From: Pelodera strongyloides
Lineage: Eukaryota; Nematoda; Chromadorea; Rhabditida; Rhabditidae
Direction: 5' to 3'
DNA length: 64,000 bases
NCBI GenBank assembly: GCA_036852015.1
Contig: JAANDG010000655.1
Coordinates: 1-64,000, forward strand
Shown here: positions 42,848 through 55,242 of the stretch, in pieces
Numbering within the stretch: the stretch's first letter is position 1
How the letters are laid out: each line of letters opens with the position of its first letter
Position numbers and translations under genes: made by a program
The notes under the pieces: generated by a model
What the model was told of the DNA's origin: nothing
The model's database searches: none
The model's input: the letters and a program-made list of their open reading frames with translations, nothing else

Positions 42848-43739
42848 GCCGGTGAAGTGTGACCTGTTGGTACTTGTACTTATCGCTACAGTCGTTTTGT
42901 GTGTTTTTATTTTGCTAACCTTGTTGCTAGCACGACGCTGATATAAGTGAGTTTTTTTGTAGCAGAACTGTAGAAACAGTATGATTTGATATAGGTCGTA
43001 GTTATACGGTATTTGTAATTATCCAGAAAATTGTTTTATATGTATGTATGGGTGTTATCTTCAGAAACGAGGACAGTAAGGGTTGCGACCTAGAGACAAG
43101 CGACATTCTGAGAACTTTCCATTCCGTGAGTTCTTTTCTTATATTGTGAATCCTGTGTTTTCTTATATTGTGAAACCTTTTTTTATATTTATTGTAATTC
43201 TAGAAGTAGAAGGTCAAAGTTTGTGATCGATTCTTATTTATTTGTAATTGTATGTGTTGTACTTATCTCTCTTTGCCTCTTCTTTATATTATGAAGTCTC
43301 TTCCACGAATTCCTAATTCCTGCTTCATTCAACTTTCCCGTCCCGGGTCTTTCCCATAGGTATTGCCAGTTGCCCGCCCGGGGGTCGCCCGATCTCGGTT
43401 CCCTTAGTGTACTTTGATACCTTGCTGCATCTTCCTATCATTTTTTATGTGCATTGCACTATACCGATTTCGTGACCGCTTATTGATAACGGAAATGAAA
43501 GGAGTATAGCATGTATGGGCAGTTTTGAGTGGGTTTCTGCTATGTACCAGAACTTCATTTTCGTCATTTTTTTTTAAAATTTTATAGTGCAACTCATCAG
43601 TGTGTCAGCTTCATCATCATCAAAGACATATATTTAAATGCATAACTCATCGAAGTTACTTTAACTTTTGTATATTTCCCAAAGATGATCAGGAGACTGG
43701 ACTTGAGCGAGAGAAGAGAAGAGAGAGATATGCCTGAAC
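42848..43739 (+). CDS. Doubtful small membrane-protein gene
   Basis: Three segments look like exons in one phase. 42848-42954 reads EPVKCDLLVLVLIATVVLCV and on through a hydrophobic helix to LLARR. 43066-43125 reads NEDSKGCDLETSDILRTFHS, with a good acceptor and donor. 43693-43737 reads ETGLEREKRRERYA, ending in a stop. Joining the first two at GTGAGT (42955) keeps phase but leaves a TGA codon three codons before the junction, and no ATG is visible upstream in frame. The alternatives are a different donor inside the helix, a pseudogene, a sequencing error or chance. A single-pass protein with a charged tail would be the product. Position: between the 20-exon gene and sptl-1. Confidence 0.25.
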
Positions 43740-45219
43740 CTCACCGATTGTCTATGTAAACATTTGCTTGTTGTCATGACCGTGTCGCCAAGGCCGGTTT
43801 CTAGTTTCTAGCATATTCTGCTTATTTGCCTAATTCCATTTTCTTTATATACTTTTTGGATTTGTCTCTGCGTCTCTGCATACATTTTGTTCATTTATGT
43901 TTTACTATGCATGTATATGTATACTATTTTCTTTAGTTTCATTTTTGCATTTGACATGCTCCACTATTTGGGTGTTTATTGCGAAATTGAAGAAAAAATT
44001 GTAAAATTCATTATCGTGCCTTCCGTCCTATCTAAAAACTTGGTGAATCATAGTTTGTCATGGTTACGCAGAAATTTGCTATATATCTAATAACTATAAA
44101 TTTGTTTATTTACGTTTTCAAGTTAATTTTTTAAATTAGCATTATTAATTATTATTCTTATTCTTATTAGTAATTTTCTAAATCAGTGGCCATCATATAC
44201 ATATTCACCGCTTAATTCCCCATGGGGAATTTCCTGTCTTTTTCCCTGCGTGTCTCACTTCAGAGTGCTATTTCTGTCGCTGTCCCCAGGGAATAGTTCC
44301 CCGAGGGAATCGGAGTGGTGAATATGGCGTCTCCCTCGATGGACTGGTGGATCACCCCATCCCACCTTTTTGTTTTTCCCATTTATTTCTTGGAAAAGGA
44401 ATTTGTCTGTCTCAGCTTGATAAGGGATTTTAACCTTTTTTTTAATTGTTATCACTATTTGCTGGAAACTGTGGTTACATATGTATTATGTTAATCTGGT
44501 CACTTTTTTATTTCAAGTAATTAGTAATTATTAGGCAAATTAGTTTGTATGATCCACATGTCCCCCCACCGAACTGATGCACCTGCTCATGCAAATACGT
44601 ATACTTTTGGACTTTAGAGGATAGCCGAAGGCGATATGTGATATGCATAATAAGCAATTCACGCCCTTGTCCTTGTGCTCTTCTTTAATAAATTGTAAAT
44701 ATAAAATTTTCGAAGATGTGCAATATAATTAGAAAATGAGTTTCATTTTTTTAATATCTAGTTCTTTTTTTCCGTCTGACAAACTTCACTGTTCGCTTTC
44801 TGATTTGTCTGGAGTTATTTTGGTTGAGGGTTGAGCCGGGCACTTTTGAGATAACGCCTTGGTTTGGTGTTGCTGACTCATTCTTTTCCATATTTTGATT
44901 TGATATTTGTAAACTAGTCTGTTTATTTTTTTGTGATTCAGGTTAATTGGTGTGCATAGTTTCAGTTTTTTAGTTTGTCGTTGAAAAACCAAATGTACAG
45001 GGAGAAAGTTAGTGTCGTACAATAATGTACATATGTTTTTTTATTGACGTTGAAGTCTTCTGCAACTTTGGCCTTCCTCTCTCTCCCTCTCTATCTGCAT
45101 ACAGTACAGTGCATACGCGAAACGAGTTACTTGAGTAGCATTTCGCATTTGACATGTATACTGTATACTCATGATTCATTATCAGCAAAATGTCTAATTT
45201 GAAAGCTTTTAAATTGCAG
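43740..45219. other. Intergenic sequence before sptl-1
   Basis: AT-rich with no exon I can support. A degraded foldback lies at about 44200-44330, with inner CCCCATGGGGAAT and TCCCCGAGGGAA arms. The acceptor TTAAATTGCAG ending at 45219 is the probable trans-splice site of sptl-1. Confidence 0.5.
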
Positions 45220-45257
45220 GGTACGCAAAGTCTCGCGGAGTCTACTGCCACGTCACG
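45220..45257 (+). promoter_or_regulatory. Predicted trans-spliced 5' UTR of sptl-1
   Basis: The acceptor TTTTAAATTGCAG ends at 45219. The 38 bases that follow lead directly to the ATG at 45258. There is no upstream exon in phase that would join here with the sptl-1 frame. This is the pattern expected for spliced-leader addition. Confidence 0.5.
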
Positions 45258-48200
45258 ATGATCGGCACGCTTTTGGGCCTCTTTGGAGAAGTGTGTTTTT
45301 TTTCTCGGTTTATTTCTTCATTTGTTTTATGCCCTTTAAAGCGGTATAAGATCCGATGTTTGAAACACATCGTGGACAACTGTGAATACAAATGAGTTAA
45401 ATTGGAAAAAAAACGAGCATACGTTTAAAAAAGTGGCCGTTATGCGGGTAGCTGGTTTTAGCCCTGTTTTATTGTAATGCAATGCATGGAGTATTATGAA
45501 TTATTCAAGTAGACAAGAGACTACACTATTTGCTAGCATAACGATAAATAGCAATCGTGAAACATAGTTTTTTTTATTGTATGGGTGAGCTTTTGTTAAT
45601 TGTTGGAGATTTCTTTACGTATGATTGTACAATAGACCAATAGATGGATCATCTATTGTACAACGTTTGGCGGTTTATCGCTCTGATACAGTGTATTCGT
45701 AACTTAGTGCTATCGCATTTCAGGCTTCCTATATGCACTACACGGCTGAATTGGCCCTTATTATTGCTGTACTCTATTTGGTGTTTGGACGAAAAGAGAA
45801 GAAACAACACACATTTAAGTTATCAGAAAAGGTGGGTAAATTACTTGTTTAGATTCATAAGCGATGTAGTAGGTACTGTCGTTTGACCCTTTCAGTAATG
45901 TTATTGCAAATGCAACTCGGTGAATCTCTCTCTCTCCTCTTTTGACAAAATTGACAAAGTCTAACCATATTTGTCGATTATGTAAAAAGCAAGGTGATCA
46001 TTTTCGATGGACCTGACTACTTAAATGCCTTAAAGCGAAATAACGGCCGATTTATGAATGTTTGGGTAAATCTGTTTCTCTCCAGGCAAAAGATGAACTT
46101 ATCGCGGAATGGGTGCCCGATCCGCTTGTGCCCGACACGCCACAGGATCATCACGTACTGCACCCGAAATTCGCTGAAGGGTGGGTGCTTCGCTATAGTT
46201 GTAGTTTGTGATCGGGTTTTTATATTTGCATATGCTCATTGGCCGGATTGGCCATTTTGGGTTCTTTTCCAGTGGCTTCAATTTCGTGATTCCAAAAACT
46301 GCCAGAAGTTGTTATACTTGCATGGCAAAATTTCCCCTGACATCTCGGATTCGAGTATAAATAACTGAAATTAAATAACTCGTAAATGTGAGGATAATGG
46401 TTGTATACGCCCGTCACTATGCTCTTGTAACCAGCAATACTTTAGAAAAATGACCAAATACGTGAAGATCGAGGGCAACGAGTACCTGAACATGGCCACG
46501 TCAAACTTTTTAGGATTTATCGGAGAGAAGCGCATTGAGGTACACATATAACGGTATTATTTAGGTGTAAAAGGATAATTGCCTCATATTGTATGTGTCC
46601 TGGGGCCGAATATCCTTGCATGTGAGTTGTGGGTGTATGTTTTAGTCCAAAACACCTGCCTGTCTCGTATTCGTAGGTAAGAGTAAGAGAGAAGTAAATT
46701 TTTGCCGGTTCTGTGTTCAGTGATCCGTTTCAATTTCAGAGTATTTTCATATGTATTTTCTCACATGATACCTAAACCATTTCTTACCTTTATATGAAAG
46801 CGAAGTCAGTGTTGTTTAGGAAGTTGCCAAGAAGACGATCTTCAAATACGGTGTTGGATCCTGCGGACCTCGTGGATTCTATGGCACTGTCGATGTGCAT
46901 TTGGATTTGGAAAAGGTTGGGAGTACAAGTTAATTTCTTTGAGTAGAGGTGTTAGGAAGTATCTTAGCCATGTTTCCCACTGTATGCCGTATTGGTCAGA
47001 ATTAGAACGCACTGAACAACGCTATCCGAACTCGGATTGTGTGACTTACAATTAGACTAGATGAGACCGTGACTGTATGCCTACCCGCATCCCCGTTTCT
47101 CCTAAGTTTACTAGAATCGACGAAACGAGACTGATTTTGATGTTGGTTTTTTCTTTTTTTATAGGATTTGGCAAACTTCCTGCAATGTGAAGAAGCTGTT
47201 TTATACAGTTATGGATTCGCGACTATTGCGAGTGCTATCCCGGCCTATGCCAAGAGGGGTGATGTGATATATGCGGATAAAGGTGACAAGTCAAACATTT
47301 GCATATACACGGTATTTGGAGTCTTCTTGTCCGGTCGATTAGGGAGACTGTTATTTTCGTCAGATTGCATTGCGACTGTGTAACTGTTGTATTAATATTC
47401 CGATTAGTTTAGACCTCTTGTATCGTTAGTTTGTTAGTTCCTGGTGGTTTTCCTTGCGATTTGATGGTCTGAAGTTACTCTACTCGCTTAAAGCAGTATT
47501 GTGCCTACTTTAGGAAATTTGCATATGATACGCCTATCACATTTTTGATACATAAGGTATGCATATGCGTATCATATGCGAATTTCCCAAAGTAGGTACA
47601 CTACCGCTTTAACAAGGGCTGTTAGTGGGTGAAATGGATACAATTTGACAAGTGACTTCATTTCATTTAGCGGTCAACTTTGCCATCCAGAAGGGACTCC
47701 AAGCATCTCGATCCCGTATTGAATGGTTTGAGCACAATGATGTGAAACACTTGGAGAGTTTGTTGGAGAAGCAGGCCGAATTGAACAAGAAGGTATATTC
47801 ATATATTGGATTCTATGTAAAATCATCGTTTCAGAGAGAGAGAGAGAGAATAGCTTCTCAGATTCTTTGATGAACTGATGAACAGTTACGCAACCTCTTT
47901 AACTGGGTTGATTAAGCTTCGCTTCTCTGCTGCTCACACTCTGCCTATCTATCTCTCTGTCTGTCTGTCTATCCCTGATATTTTTTGTTGTCAATTTTTA
48001 CTTTTTTATTGCAGGATCCCAAGTCGGCGTCGAAGAGAAGAGCGTTTATCCTCGTTGAAGGTCTCTATGCCAATACAGGAGATTTGTGTCCCCTAGTGCA
48101 ATTGATGGACCTTAAGTGGAAGTACAAGGTATTCTTTTTTTAAAGAAAGGGTGTGAACTAGGCCCTTAGGATAGGGGTAGGTAAGATGCAAATCCTAGTG

Positions 48201-49101
48201 TATGTTTCATTGTTTGTGTAATGAAGGGGTGTTAGTGTATGGTGTGCTTTTATAGGCTTTTAAGGGATTTATTCACCTTTTTATATTGGTATGATTAGTC
48301 TTCGATACCGTACGTGCTAACTACCACATCAATGAGAATGAGAAAACAAAACACGTTTACTTCCATTTTTCTATATGTACATGCAAGCAACAAAGCAACA
48401 TAATTGTAATCTAGGAAATCGTTATGTTTTCATCATTTGATAAGAGTAAAGTGTTGAGGTTTGTAACGTTTCGTCGGTAGGTTAGGCAGTTAGGCTTGAA
48501 GTTAACAGTTAACTTTACCACCCGATTATCGTCTTCTAAACAATGGTAAATTTAATATGATAAGATGAATTAATTCCTATTAACAGGTAGATTAAAGCTT
48601 CCCACTCTTGACTAAATTTACGTTTAAATACAGTATAATTCAGTTTGATAAGTGTACAGTCTAGCTATGATACATAAAATTCAAGCACGTAAGGGTATGG
48701 GCATTGACATTGTTGTTGGGCATTTGGGTGTTCTTTGAAGTTTTGAAGATTGAGCATCCTTGTAGTTATACTGTAGTATCGTTCGATTTTACGATAGTAT
48801 TGCCATTCACCGGTTCCTAAACTGTTAGTAGGGTTAGTAACAGAAAATATGCAAGTGAATACGTGACTAACTAATTGTAAGGCATGTCAAGTGGTTTGTG
48901 AAGCGTATGCTAGACAACGGCAAGGCAATGCGTATGTAAATTATGTTCCATTCTGTGTAGTTGTCCATCATACACTTTAAAAACCACGGGCCATACCGCT
49001 TTAACAAAAATACAGGATTAGAAGTAAGCTGTTCTCATTGCAGGTTCGTATCTTCATCGATGAGAGTTTCAGCTTTGGAGTGATTGGAAAGACGGGTAGA
49101 G
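45258..49101 (+). CDS. sptl-1: Serine palmitoyltransferase subunit 1 (LCB1/SPTLC1), C-terminal part missing
   Basis: Forms, with the LCB2 subunit, the enzyme at the ER membrane that condenses serine and acyl-CoA in the first step of sphingolipid synthesis. Exons: 45258-45290, 45724-45831, 46086-46180, 46446-46539, 46820-46915, 47165-47282, 47671-47792, 48015-48128, 49044-49101 (279 complete codons, phases consistent). A short N-terminus and one membrane helix ([14 protein letters not shown]) precede the aminotransferase fold. Family motifs are plain: [67 protein letters not shown] and [11 protein letters not shown]. The Cys of GSCGPRG is the position mutated in human sensory neuropathy type 1. 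As expected for LCB1, the PLP lysine belongs to the partner subunit. Full-length proteins are about 460-480 aa. After GKTGRG (donor at 49102) I find no further exon before the convergent trehalase gene, so about 40% is absent. Confidence 0.92.
47488..47612. mobile_element. MITE family R3 in sptl-1 intron 6
   Basis: TTAA at both ends with AGCAGTATTGTGCCTACTTT and the inverse. The inner arms carry TTTGCATATGATACG. It ends 58 bases before exon 47671-47792. Confidence 0.85.
48876..49004. mobile_element. Diverged R2-like MITE in sptl-1 intron 8
   Basis: The arms TTTGTGAAGCGTATGCTAGAC and the inverse around 48968-48985 pair. The right end is GGCCATACCGCTTTAA. It ends 39 bases before exon 9. Confidence 0.6.
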
Positions 49102-49363
49102 GTCAGTTGATCTTTTGTAATTCATTTTATAAAATCACATATTTGGTTCTTGATTTCGCCTTGTTCCATTTTTTTGATAGAGTTGAGCCCCTTATTAGAG
49201 GGCTCCCGAAATATAGAAATGAGAGTGGTATAGTGAAGAGAAAGTGTAGTGAAAGTGTTGTGGTGTTGAAAATTAAAGTGGACTCAAAGTGGTGGTGACA
49301 GAAGAGGAGTTGTTGCTAAAGAACATGCTATTAAATTAGTAAACTCAAAATGATAAGTTGTTG

Positions 49364-49546
49364 TTAAAGCGAAATACCGGCCGGTTTTTGAAACGCACCT
49401 CAAATATCAGCGTTCTTATGCAGTTATGCTGAAAGGGGTCTATTGGGGTCTATTTTTTATTCAAATTTATGCTCATTTGCATATGAAGCATAGGAAAGCA
49501 GGGAGCACTCGATGCGTTTCAAAAACCGGCCGGTATTTCTCTTTAA
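49364..49546. mobile_element. MITE family R2 downstream of sptl-1 exon 9
   Basis: Full-length, TTAA at both ends, inverted ends AGCGAAATACCGGCCGG and CCGGCCGGTATTTCTCT. It lies 263 bases after the last sptl-1 exon, exactly where the missing 3' exons would be expected to begin. Confidence 0.88.
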
Positions 49547-50642
49547 AGAGAAATTAAAAATTCATCTGAAAATGCTATTAAACTAGTTAGTATTAGTAAA
49601 CTCAAAATGGTTTTGGGGGTTAGAGGTTTAGTGATTGGCTAACCATGGTAGAAGCAATTATCCTAGGGCAGGAAGATGAATTAAATCATAGTTACCCCTT
49701 TAAATCATTCCTTTATTTAATCAAATCAACAACGTTTCCTTTGGAAACAATCATTATACAGAATATTTCATCACAGTATATACAACTAAAGTACATAGAT
49801 GTCTGCTGGACCCGAAGAATAGATTAAGTTGAATGAAATTAGTTATATGATTATTATATGTATTGAAACTGATTATATATATATAATTATATATGAACGT
49901 CATGGGTTGATATCTCTAGTACAAAGTCATGGATTAAAGTACATAGTACCTAGTACGAACTATGAATATGAACATGAATATATATACACACAATGCACAT
50001 AGATGAATAGAATAGCTGCTAGTATAGAGCATACGAAATCAGTTTCTAGACTAGATGTGAGACTTATGATAATCTGAGTACTGTAGTACTCTCTAAAACG
50101 GTTAAAGCGAAATACCGGCCGGTTTTTGAAACGCACCGCGGACAACTGAATTCTTACTCATTTATGCTAATTTGCTCGAATTTAGCTCGATTTTTTTTAC
50201 TCTAATTTATGTTCATTTGCATAAGCTGCATAAGGCATAAGAATGCTTGTCTACTCGGTGTGTTTCAAAAACGGGCCGGCGTTTCGCTTTAGGGTTCAAT
50301 GTTTTAGTGACTCTGATAGCGAATGGAAAACCTAAGCTAAGAGGTGACATTAATTACTTGCATTCGGGATATAATTTTGCTTATTTGTACACTTTGAAAA
50401 GCTCTTTCTTTTAAAGTTTCGTTCTTAAATTACCAGTTGGCGACAAGTAGTGGATTTGAGATATGTGGCATACGTAGTTGAATCATGCGTTAAAATTGCA
50501 CAGGTTTCCGCTTCCGCAAGCATTTAACCCAAAATTTAGGGTTAGGAAGATAGGAAGTGAAATAGCTTTTTTGAGGAAGCGAAAAAATGGTGTAAATGCT
50601 TGTGAAACTTACACAATGCCATGCATAGAAACCTTCATGCTT
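49547..50642. other. Intergenic stretch between truncated sptl-1 and trehalase
   Basis: I searched it by eye for the conserved LCB1 C-terminal motifs in all plus frames and found none. It holds one R2 MITE (50102-50292) and AT-rich sequence with a (TA)n-like patch near 49875. Confidence 0.6.
50102..50292. mobile_element. MITE family R2
   Basis: The left end is TTAA then AGCGAAATACCGGCCGG. The right end is CGGGCCGGCGTTTCGCTTTAG, one base off TTAA. The arms contain TTTTTGAAACGCACCG and GTGTGTTTCAAAAA. Confidence 0.85.
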
Positions 50643-53600
50643 CTATAGATATGGTAATAATAGGAAAGAAAGAAGTGTGAATAACACTGCCTTTGTGGTT
50701 CCGGATGCCGCTGTGGTGTCCCGGTCCCATAGGTCGTCGATTTTGCTTTCCTCGACTTGTTGTTGTCTAATCCGGGAGGAGTCATCGTCATTTTGAATTA
50801 GACTGTCGGGTGGTTGCTGAAAGGGGTTACTGTAGATTGGATAGTTTGGGATACTGTAGTAATGGCATGGGATTACGGTAGTTTAGCTAGTTTAAGCTGA
50901 CTATACTTACTTGTGATATCGCGGGAATGATTGGTGCATTGAGGTCCATACATCGCATTCTGTCTCCGTAAGTGTAAAGGAGATCCAGAATTACGCCGTT
51001 TGTCCAACCGAAACCGGCCTAGAAATTTGAAAGGAAATAAAAGAACGTGAAGTTTTTATGAGAGGAAAGTCCATTGTGCGCCTCCCACAGGTAGCTACTA
51101 CGATTGGGTGTGAGGAACCTTCATCGGGAAGGTCTAGCCCTCAATAACCAGTCTCTGTGTTGACATGTGCGAAAACACCTAAACACCACCACCTAGTATG
51201 TGAGTGTGTTGTGTCAACACGATGTCATTTACCTTCAGTTTAACTTAAATCAATTGCGCTGCCTACCTGAACATCGTATTCTCCTCCCGATCCTGTGCTG
51301 GGTCTTCCGGCTGATACGTCATACTTCTCCCACATTGCCTTGTTGACGTCGAAGACTCGATAGTTGGACACGACCCACTTTTCGGCCAATGAGAAGGCTT
51401 TGCGCTGCATTCTGAAGGAGATGGAGACATTTATTTGTGTTCTTCGTTACCAGAAGCCTTTGCCTCTCATGCAGTCGCCGTGTACTCATTTTATCGTGCC
51501 CAACGAGCTATGCGGTTTCAGATTATATTATGGTATGTGTGGTCTTGTCTTCGCGACCCTTTGGTAGCTGTGACTATGACACAAAGACTCCATAAAGAGC
51601 TCACCTTGGATTTCCTGATTTCCTGAGACCTTCAATGACCATGTGATTTAACGGACTCCAACCGTTGGGGAAATCCCACTGTTGTTGAGTGCCGTTGTTG
51701 AGACTGAAGTGATTAGCTTATAACAGTCGTGCTTAGGGCATTTTGGGATTCTGGTAACTAATAACTTATCTATTATCCGCGTAGAATAATTTAGTGATTG
51801 TTACCTGGTCGGGATTCCTCCCACAAAGTTGAAAGCGCCCATGTCGGCCATCTTGTTGTACAGCTCGTCAGCATCACGAGTGGCCAAACGGTCATAGCAT
51901 CCAGTGAAGAGTGGGATAGCCATTGACGGGTAGAAGTCCAAGTTGTGGTCCATTGTTCTGGTGTTGAAGTCGTACCTAATGAAGAGGGTGAATGCAGACA
52001 TATTCTCGTTTTTGTTTTGTTCTCGTTCTTGTACATCGTACACTGCTAGATGCTAGTTAATGTCTTCTCAGTAAGGAAAGTGCCACATGTCCACATAGTA
52101 TTTATTTTCGTAAAGGGAAAGTTGGGAAAGTCACCGAACGAACATTGAAGAAACTATGTCTTACCATCCTTTCTCCTTCTCCACATAGAACACCTTCTTG
52201 AAGTCGTCGCGGAATTGAATGTACTGTCGCATCCAGTTCAGTTCTTTGTTCTCATTTCCTGCAATTTCATTATTTCTTGAATTCTTAAGTTCTTCCTCGT
52301 CTTTCTTGCTGCATGCGGGTGTATTGTTCTAATCCCCCTATTGCTCCAATTTGTTCCATTGGAACAGCCCTTTATTATAAATATAGTCAAGATAATCACC
52401 AATTTCCGCGTGTAGATAAGACATGATGTTGAGATTGTAGCAAAGGAAGGCGTTGAGGTCAACCGGTAGGATGTTTGTCGACTCGATTGTGGTAATGTTC
52501 TTCTTGTCAGCGAACCACCGACTACTGAAGTCCCATCCGGATTCAGCAGCGCTAGCTAAATATGTTCATGTTGAATGTTTGAAACATCACAGGACAATTT
52601 GCGTTGTGAGAACGCAAAAAGTGGCGCATTAAGAATTAGTGAGTCTTTGGTGGGCCAAGAGCTCGCGATTCGTGCGCGAGTAGGCCTGCGCGGCCTGCTT
52701 TGCGCGGCGGCATGTCTTATGTGCAGTCAAATCAATTCACTATGTGTCAAGTAATTCGGAAAAAAAATTTAAACGCAGAACTCTGTTCCGCGGACAGTAT
52801 AACTTTTGGCAACGGCCCGAAACATTTGTTTTTCTGGAAAATTTTCTTACCGATATTATGCCAGAAATTGCGTTTCTCATTCAGAGTGGTGAAATTTTGC
52901 GCACTGTGCACGTCTTCTCGGAACGATTCGGGTCTAAATGAAGGCGGTATTAGTCACCTTTAAGTGTCTTCCCGGATACTGTACACTGTAGTTACTATTG
53001 TAGTAACTGTTATGTTCACGGGTTACTGTAAGTTATTAAAAAACCTATGTACTGTCTTGCTGGTTTTTATGGAGCTCCCACCTTGGCACATTGGTGGGTG
53101 TGCGGTACTGGAACATCTCGAACTCGGTGCCGTTTATGTGGACGTTGACCGTGCGATTCCTTTTCCAGTAGTCGAACTCTTTCTCGAGGCTTGGGAGTAC
53201 TTCGCGTATGAAAGCTTTGTCCTAGACAGCTCAATAGTTAATTAACATTTATAGTCTAAAAAGATTTTGTGCCCATTGGTGATGTAGCTTTGGTGTTTCA
53301 TCAAGAACTTTACTTCTATGAGAAAAGTAACAAAAATGGATTGCTCACCATAGTTGCCGTGTAGTATTCATATACCATGGCGGCGAAAAGTGGAGGTTGT
53401 GATCTTTGCAGATAATACACACGTCCGCCATTCGGAATGAAACCGATTGTGTCGACCAAATATTGAAAGTTTCTGAGCATATTTCGAGTTGTCTCGAGCA
53501 TGCCGGAGGAGATCAGCCCACGAACGATCCAATATGCATCCCAGTAGTAGTACTCACGGAAGCGACCTTAAGTTATATGTATTTCAATACTATTAGTAAT

Positions 53601-55219
53601 TTGAAGTAAAGCGTGCAATCTCGAGTTTGAATCTTGTAGGAGACTTGCGCATTTTCTTAACGGCATCCGGCACAAAATTATTGGCGGATAGTAATTTACC
53701 TCCCGGTATGATGAAGTTCTCCGGTACGTATAGTAGTGAGAAACGTTCGGGTTCTTTGGCTACCTGAAATGATTTGGAATTTTATTGCAGTTGGATGCAT
53801 TTCACAATTTCTCTTGTGGCTTTTCTCACTAACAAGAAATGGTGAATGGTGGTAAGCTTCTGTGATATGTGATTACGCAAAGGTACTCACCGCTGGGTTG
53901 ACCTTCCTGCAAAGAACCTTCCAAATCTCATTCAGATCGTAAGCAAATTTGCGAAGTGCGGGGTCCATGATCTCTTGGAAGGTAGCTGGTTGTTTTTGCC
54001 AATCGGTGAGCTCACATCTGAATATTTGAATCAGATTTGGAGTTGAAAAACAGTGAAAAGCTTGACCACGTCACTTACGAACGAAGCTGTGGAAGAATAA
54101 TGCATGTTGGATAAAAAACTAATAAGAACTCCCATGGTACGAACCCGGTAAAGGTGTAATATTGCGACGAGTAAATATACTCGTGGCAACAATATACTCA
54201 CTCTTGAAGCTCGTGCCCCTCCTCGTCGAAGTTTTCGTTGACAAAAGCAAGTAAGTCAGACTTGCTGATGTCGCGGATGTCCTGTGGGAAGAGCTCCAGG
54301 AAATCCTGATAGACTTCCTCCCCAGTGCGGTTGAACTTGAGAGGACGATCGACGAAAGTCTAAAGGATTGAGAATCTTGAAGATATGTTTTTTTAAAGAT
54401 GATAATCAACAATCGATCGTTTGTTATGCTTGACCTTGACATACAGTACGGTAATATCGACAGTGCGAAACAAGGTTAACGAAGAGTGAAGAATACAGAA
54501 CGCGTGCTTCGTAATTGAAACATGCACGATAGGACAGTTGATAATATTGGTTCTTCTCGTTATGGTTATTTACACAGCGGAGCGAAGCAATATGTAATTG
54601 CAATGAAGCATTGAAATGAAAGTTTCATACCTTACTGTCCTTGTAGAGCTGTGTTGCCATCACTGCTTCGAGTAGTTTTCCGGAACAGTAGATGTGTGAT
54701 CGTCCGGGCGCTGTTTCTTCTGTGCAAGCTTGTATGGCACCTTCGGTTGACTGCGTGAAATTGATGATCGAGCGTAGATCTTGAGGATTGGGAAAGCCGT
54801 CGATTGGTACTCGGTTCTTGTCACGCTGAAACTCATTGTCAGTTTGAAGCTAGGGGGTTCACTATCACGAATCGGACACCTGTTGTCTTCTTTTGGAAAG
54901 AAATAGATTACTGTTAATTGGTAATGATGTCATTCCGACTCTTCCGATGTTAGCCTTTTATTTTTGACGTATGGATGTGGGCAGTTGCCGGAGTTGCCGC
55001 TGGGATTGTTCAACAAAATTAGCTGAAGCCTACTGTTCTTATGGCTATTCTTTTTATTCTTACCTCATCTTTATCGTCTGTAGATATATCGGTCTCTCTT
55101 TCATTTCGGCCCAACCGATGATAGACGTCCGCGGATCTAAGGTGATGTGGTGGCGGTAGTGCCACTGAATAGGTTAGCGAGGAGAAGATTGATAAAAGTA
55201 GAATATTCCGTATCCGCAT
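50643..55219 (-). CDS. Trehalase (GH37), secreted and probably GPI-anchored (15 exons, 695 aa)
   Basis: Hydrolyses trehalose to two glucose molecules, probably on the outer cell surface. Exons: 55219-55064, 54825-54631, 54359-54202, 54017-53891, 53763-53700, 53566-53349, 53221-53082, 52933-52851, 52555-52400, 52258-52165, 51975-51805, 51703-51605, 51411-51267, 51018-50911, 50816-50643; the sum is 2088 nt with all phases consistent. A signal peptide covers about residues 1-20 ([20 protein letters not shown]). Both family signatures are present: [14 protein letters not shown] (about 232-245) and [10 protein letters not shown] (about 529-538). The catalytic Asp is in [10 protein letters not shown] (D389) and the catalytic Glu in GGEYDVQ (E598), followed by AGFGWTNGV. 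The C-terminus is TTAASGTT followed by a hydrophobic end [15 protein letters not shown], the pattern of a GPI-attachment signal, as in animal membrane trehalases. C. elegans has five trehalases (tre-1 to tre-5); I cannot tell which is closest. Complete and apparently functional. Confidence 0.96.
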
Positions 55220-55239
55220 TGTTTATTGCTTTATTGAGT
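55220..55239 (-). promoter_or_regulatory. Predicted trans-spliced leader region of trehalase
   Basis: On the minus strand, TTTTCCTTTCAG ends at 55240 and is followed by 20 bases to the ATG. This is the spacing expected of a spliced-leader acceptor in a nematode gene. Confidence 0.5.
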
Positions 55240-55242
55240 CTG

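Noticed and set aside
45220..45260. [13 protein letters not shown] as the last exon of a gene ending at 45260
   Set aside because: The stop overlaps the sptl-1 start codon, and the segment fits better as the trans-spliced 5' UTR of sptl-1.
45644..45886. 80-codon open frame starting [11 protein letters not shown] as the sptl-1 N-terminus
   Set aside because: It reads the true exon 2 in the wrong frame. Exon 45258-45290 joins exon 2 in phase and matches the family.
33751..49101. An operon linking the 20-exon gene and sptl-1
   Set aside because: The gap is about 3 kb, far wider than the usual operon spacing of about 100-400 bases, and each gene has its own plausible leader acceptor.
54069..54083. 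8-nt microexon in trehalase (CTTCGTTC between an acceptor and a donor)
   Set aside because: Including it shifts the frame. Direct joining of the flanking exons gives a continuous family-like sequence (GHELQECELTDW).
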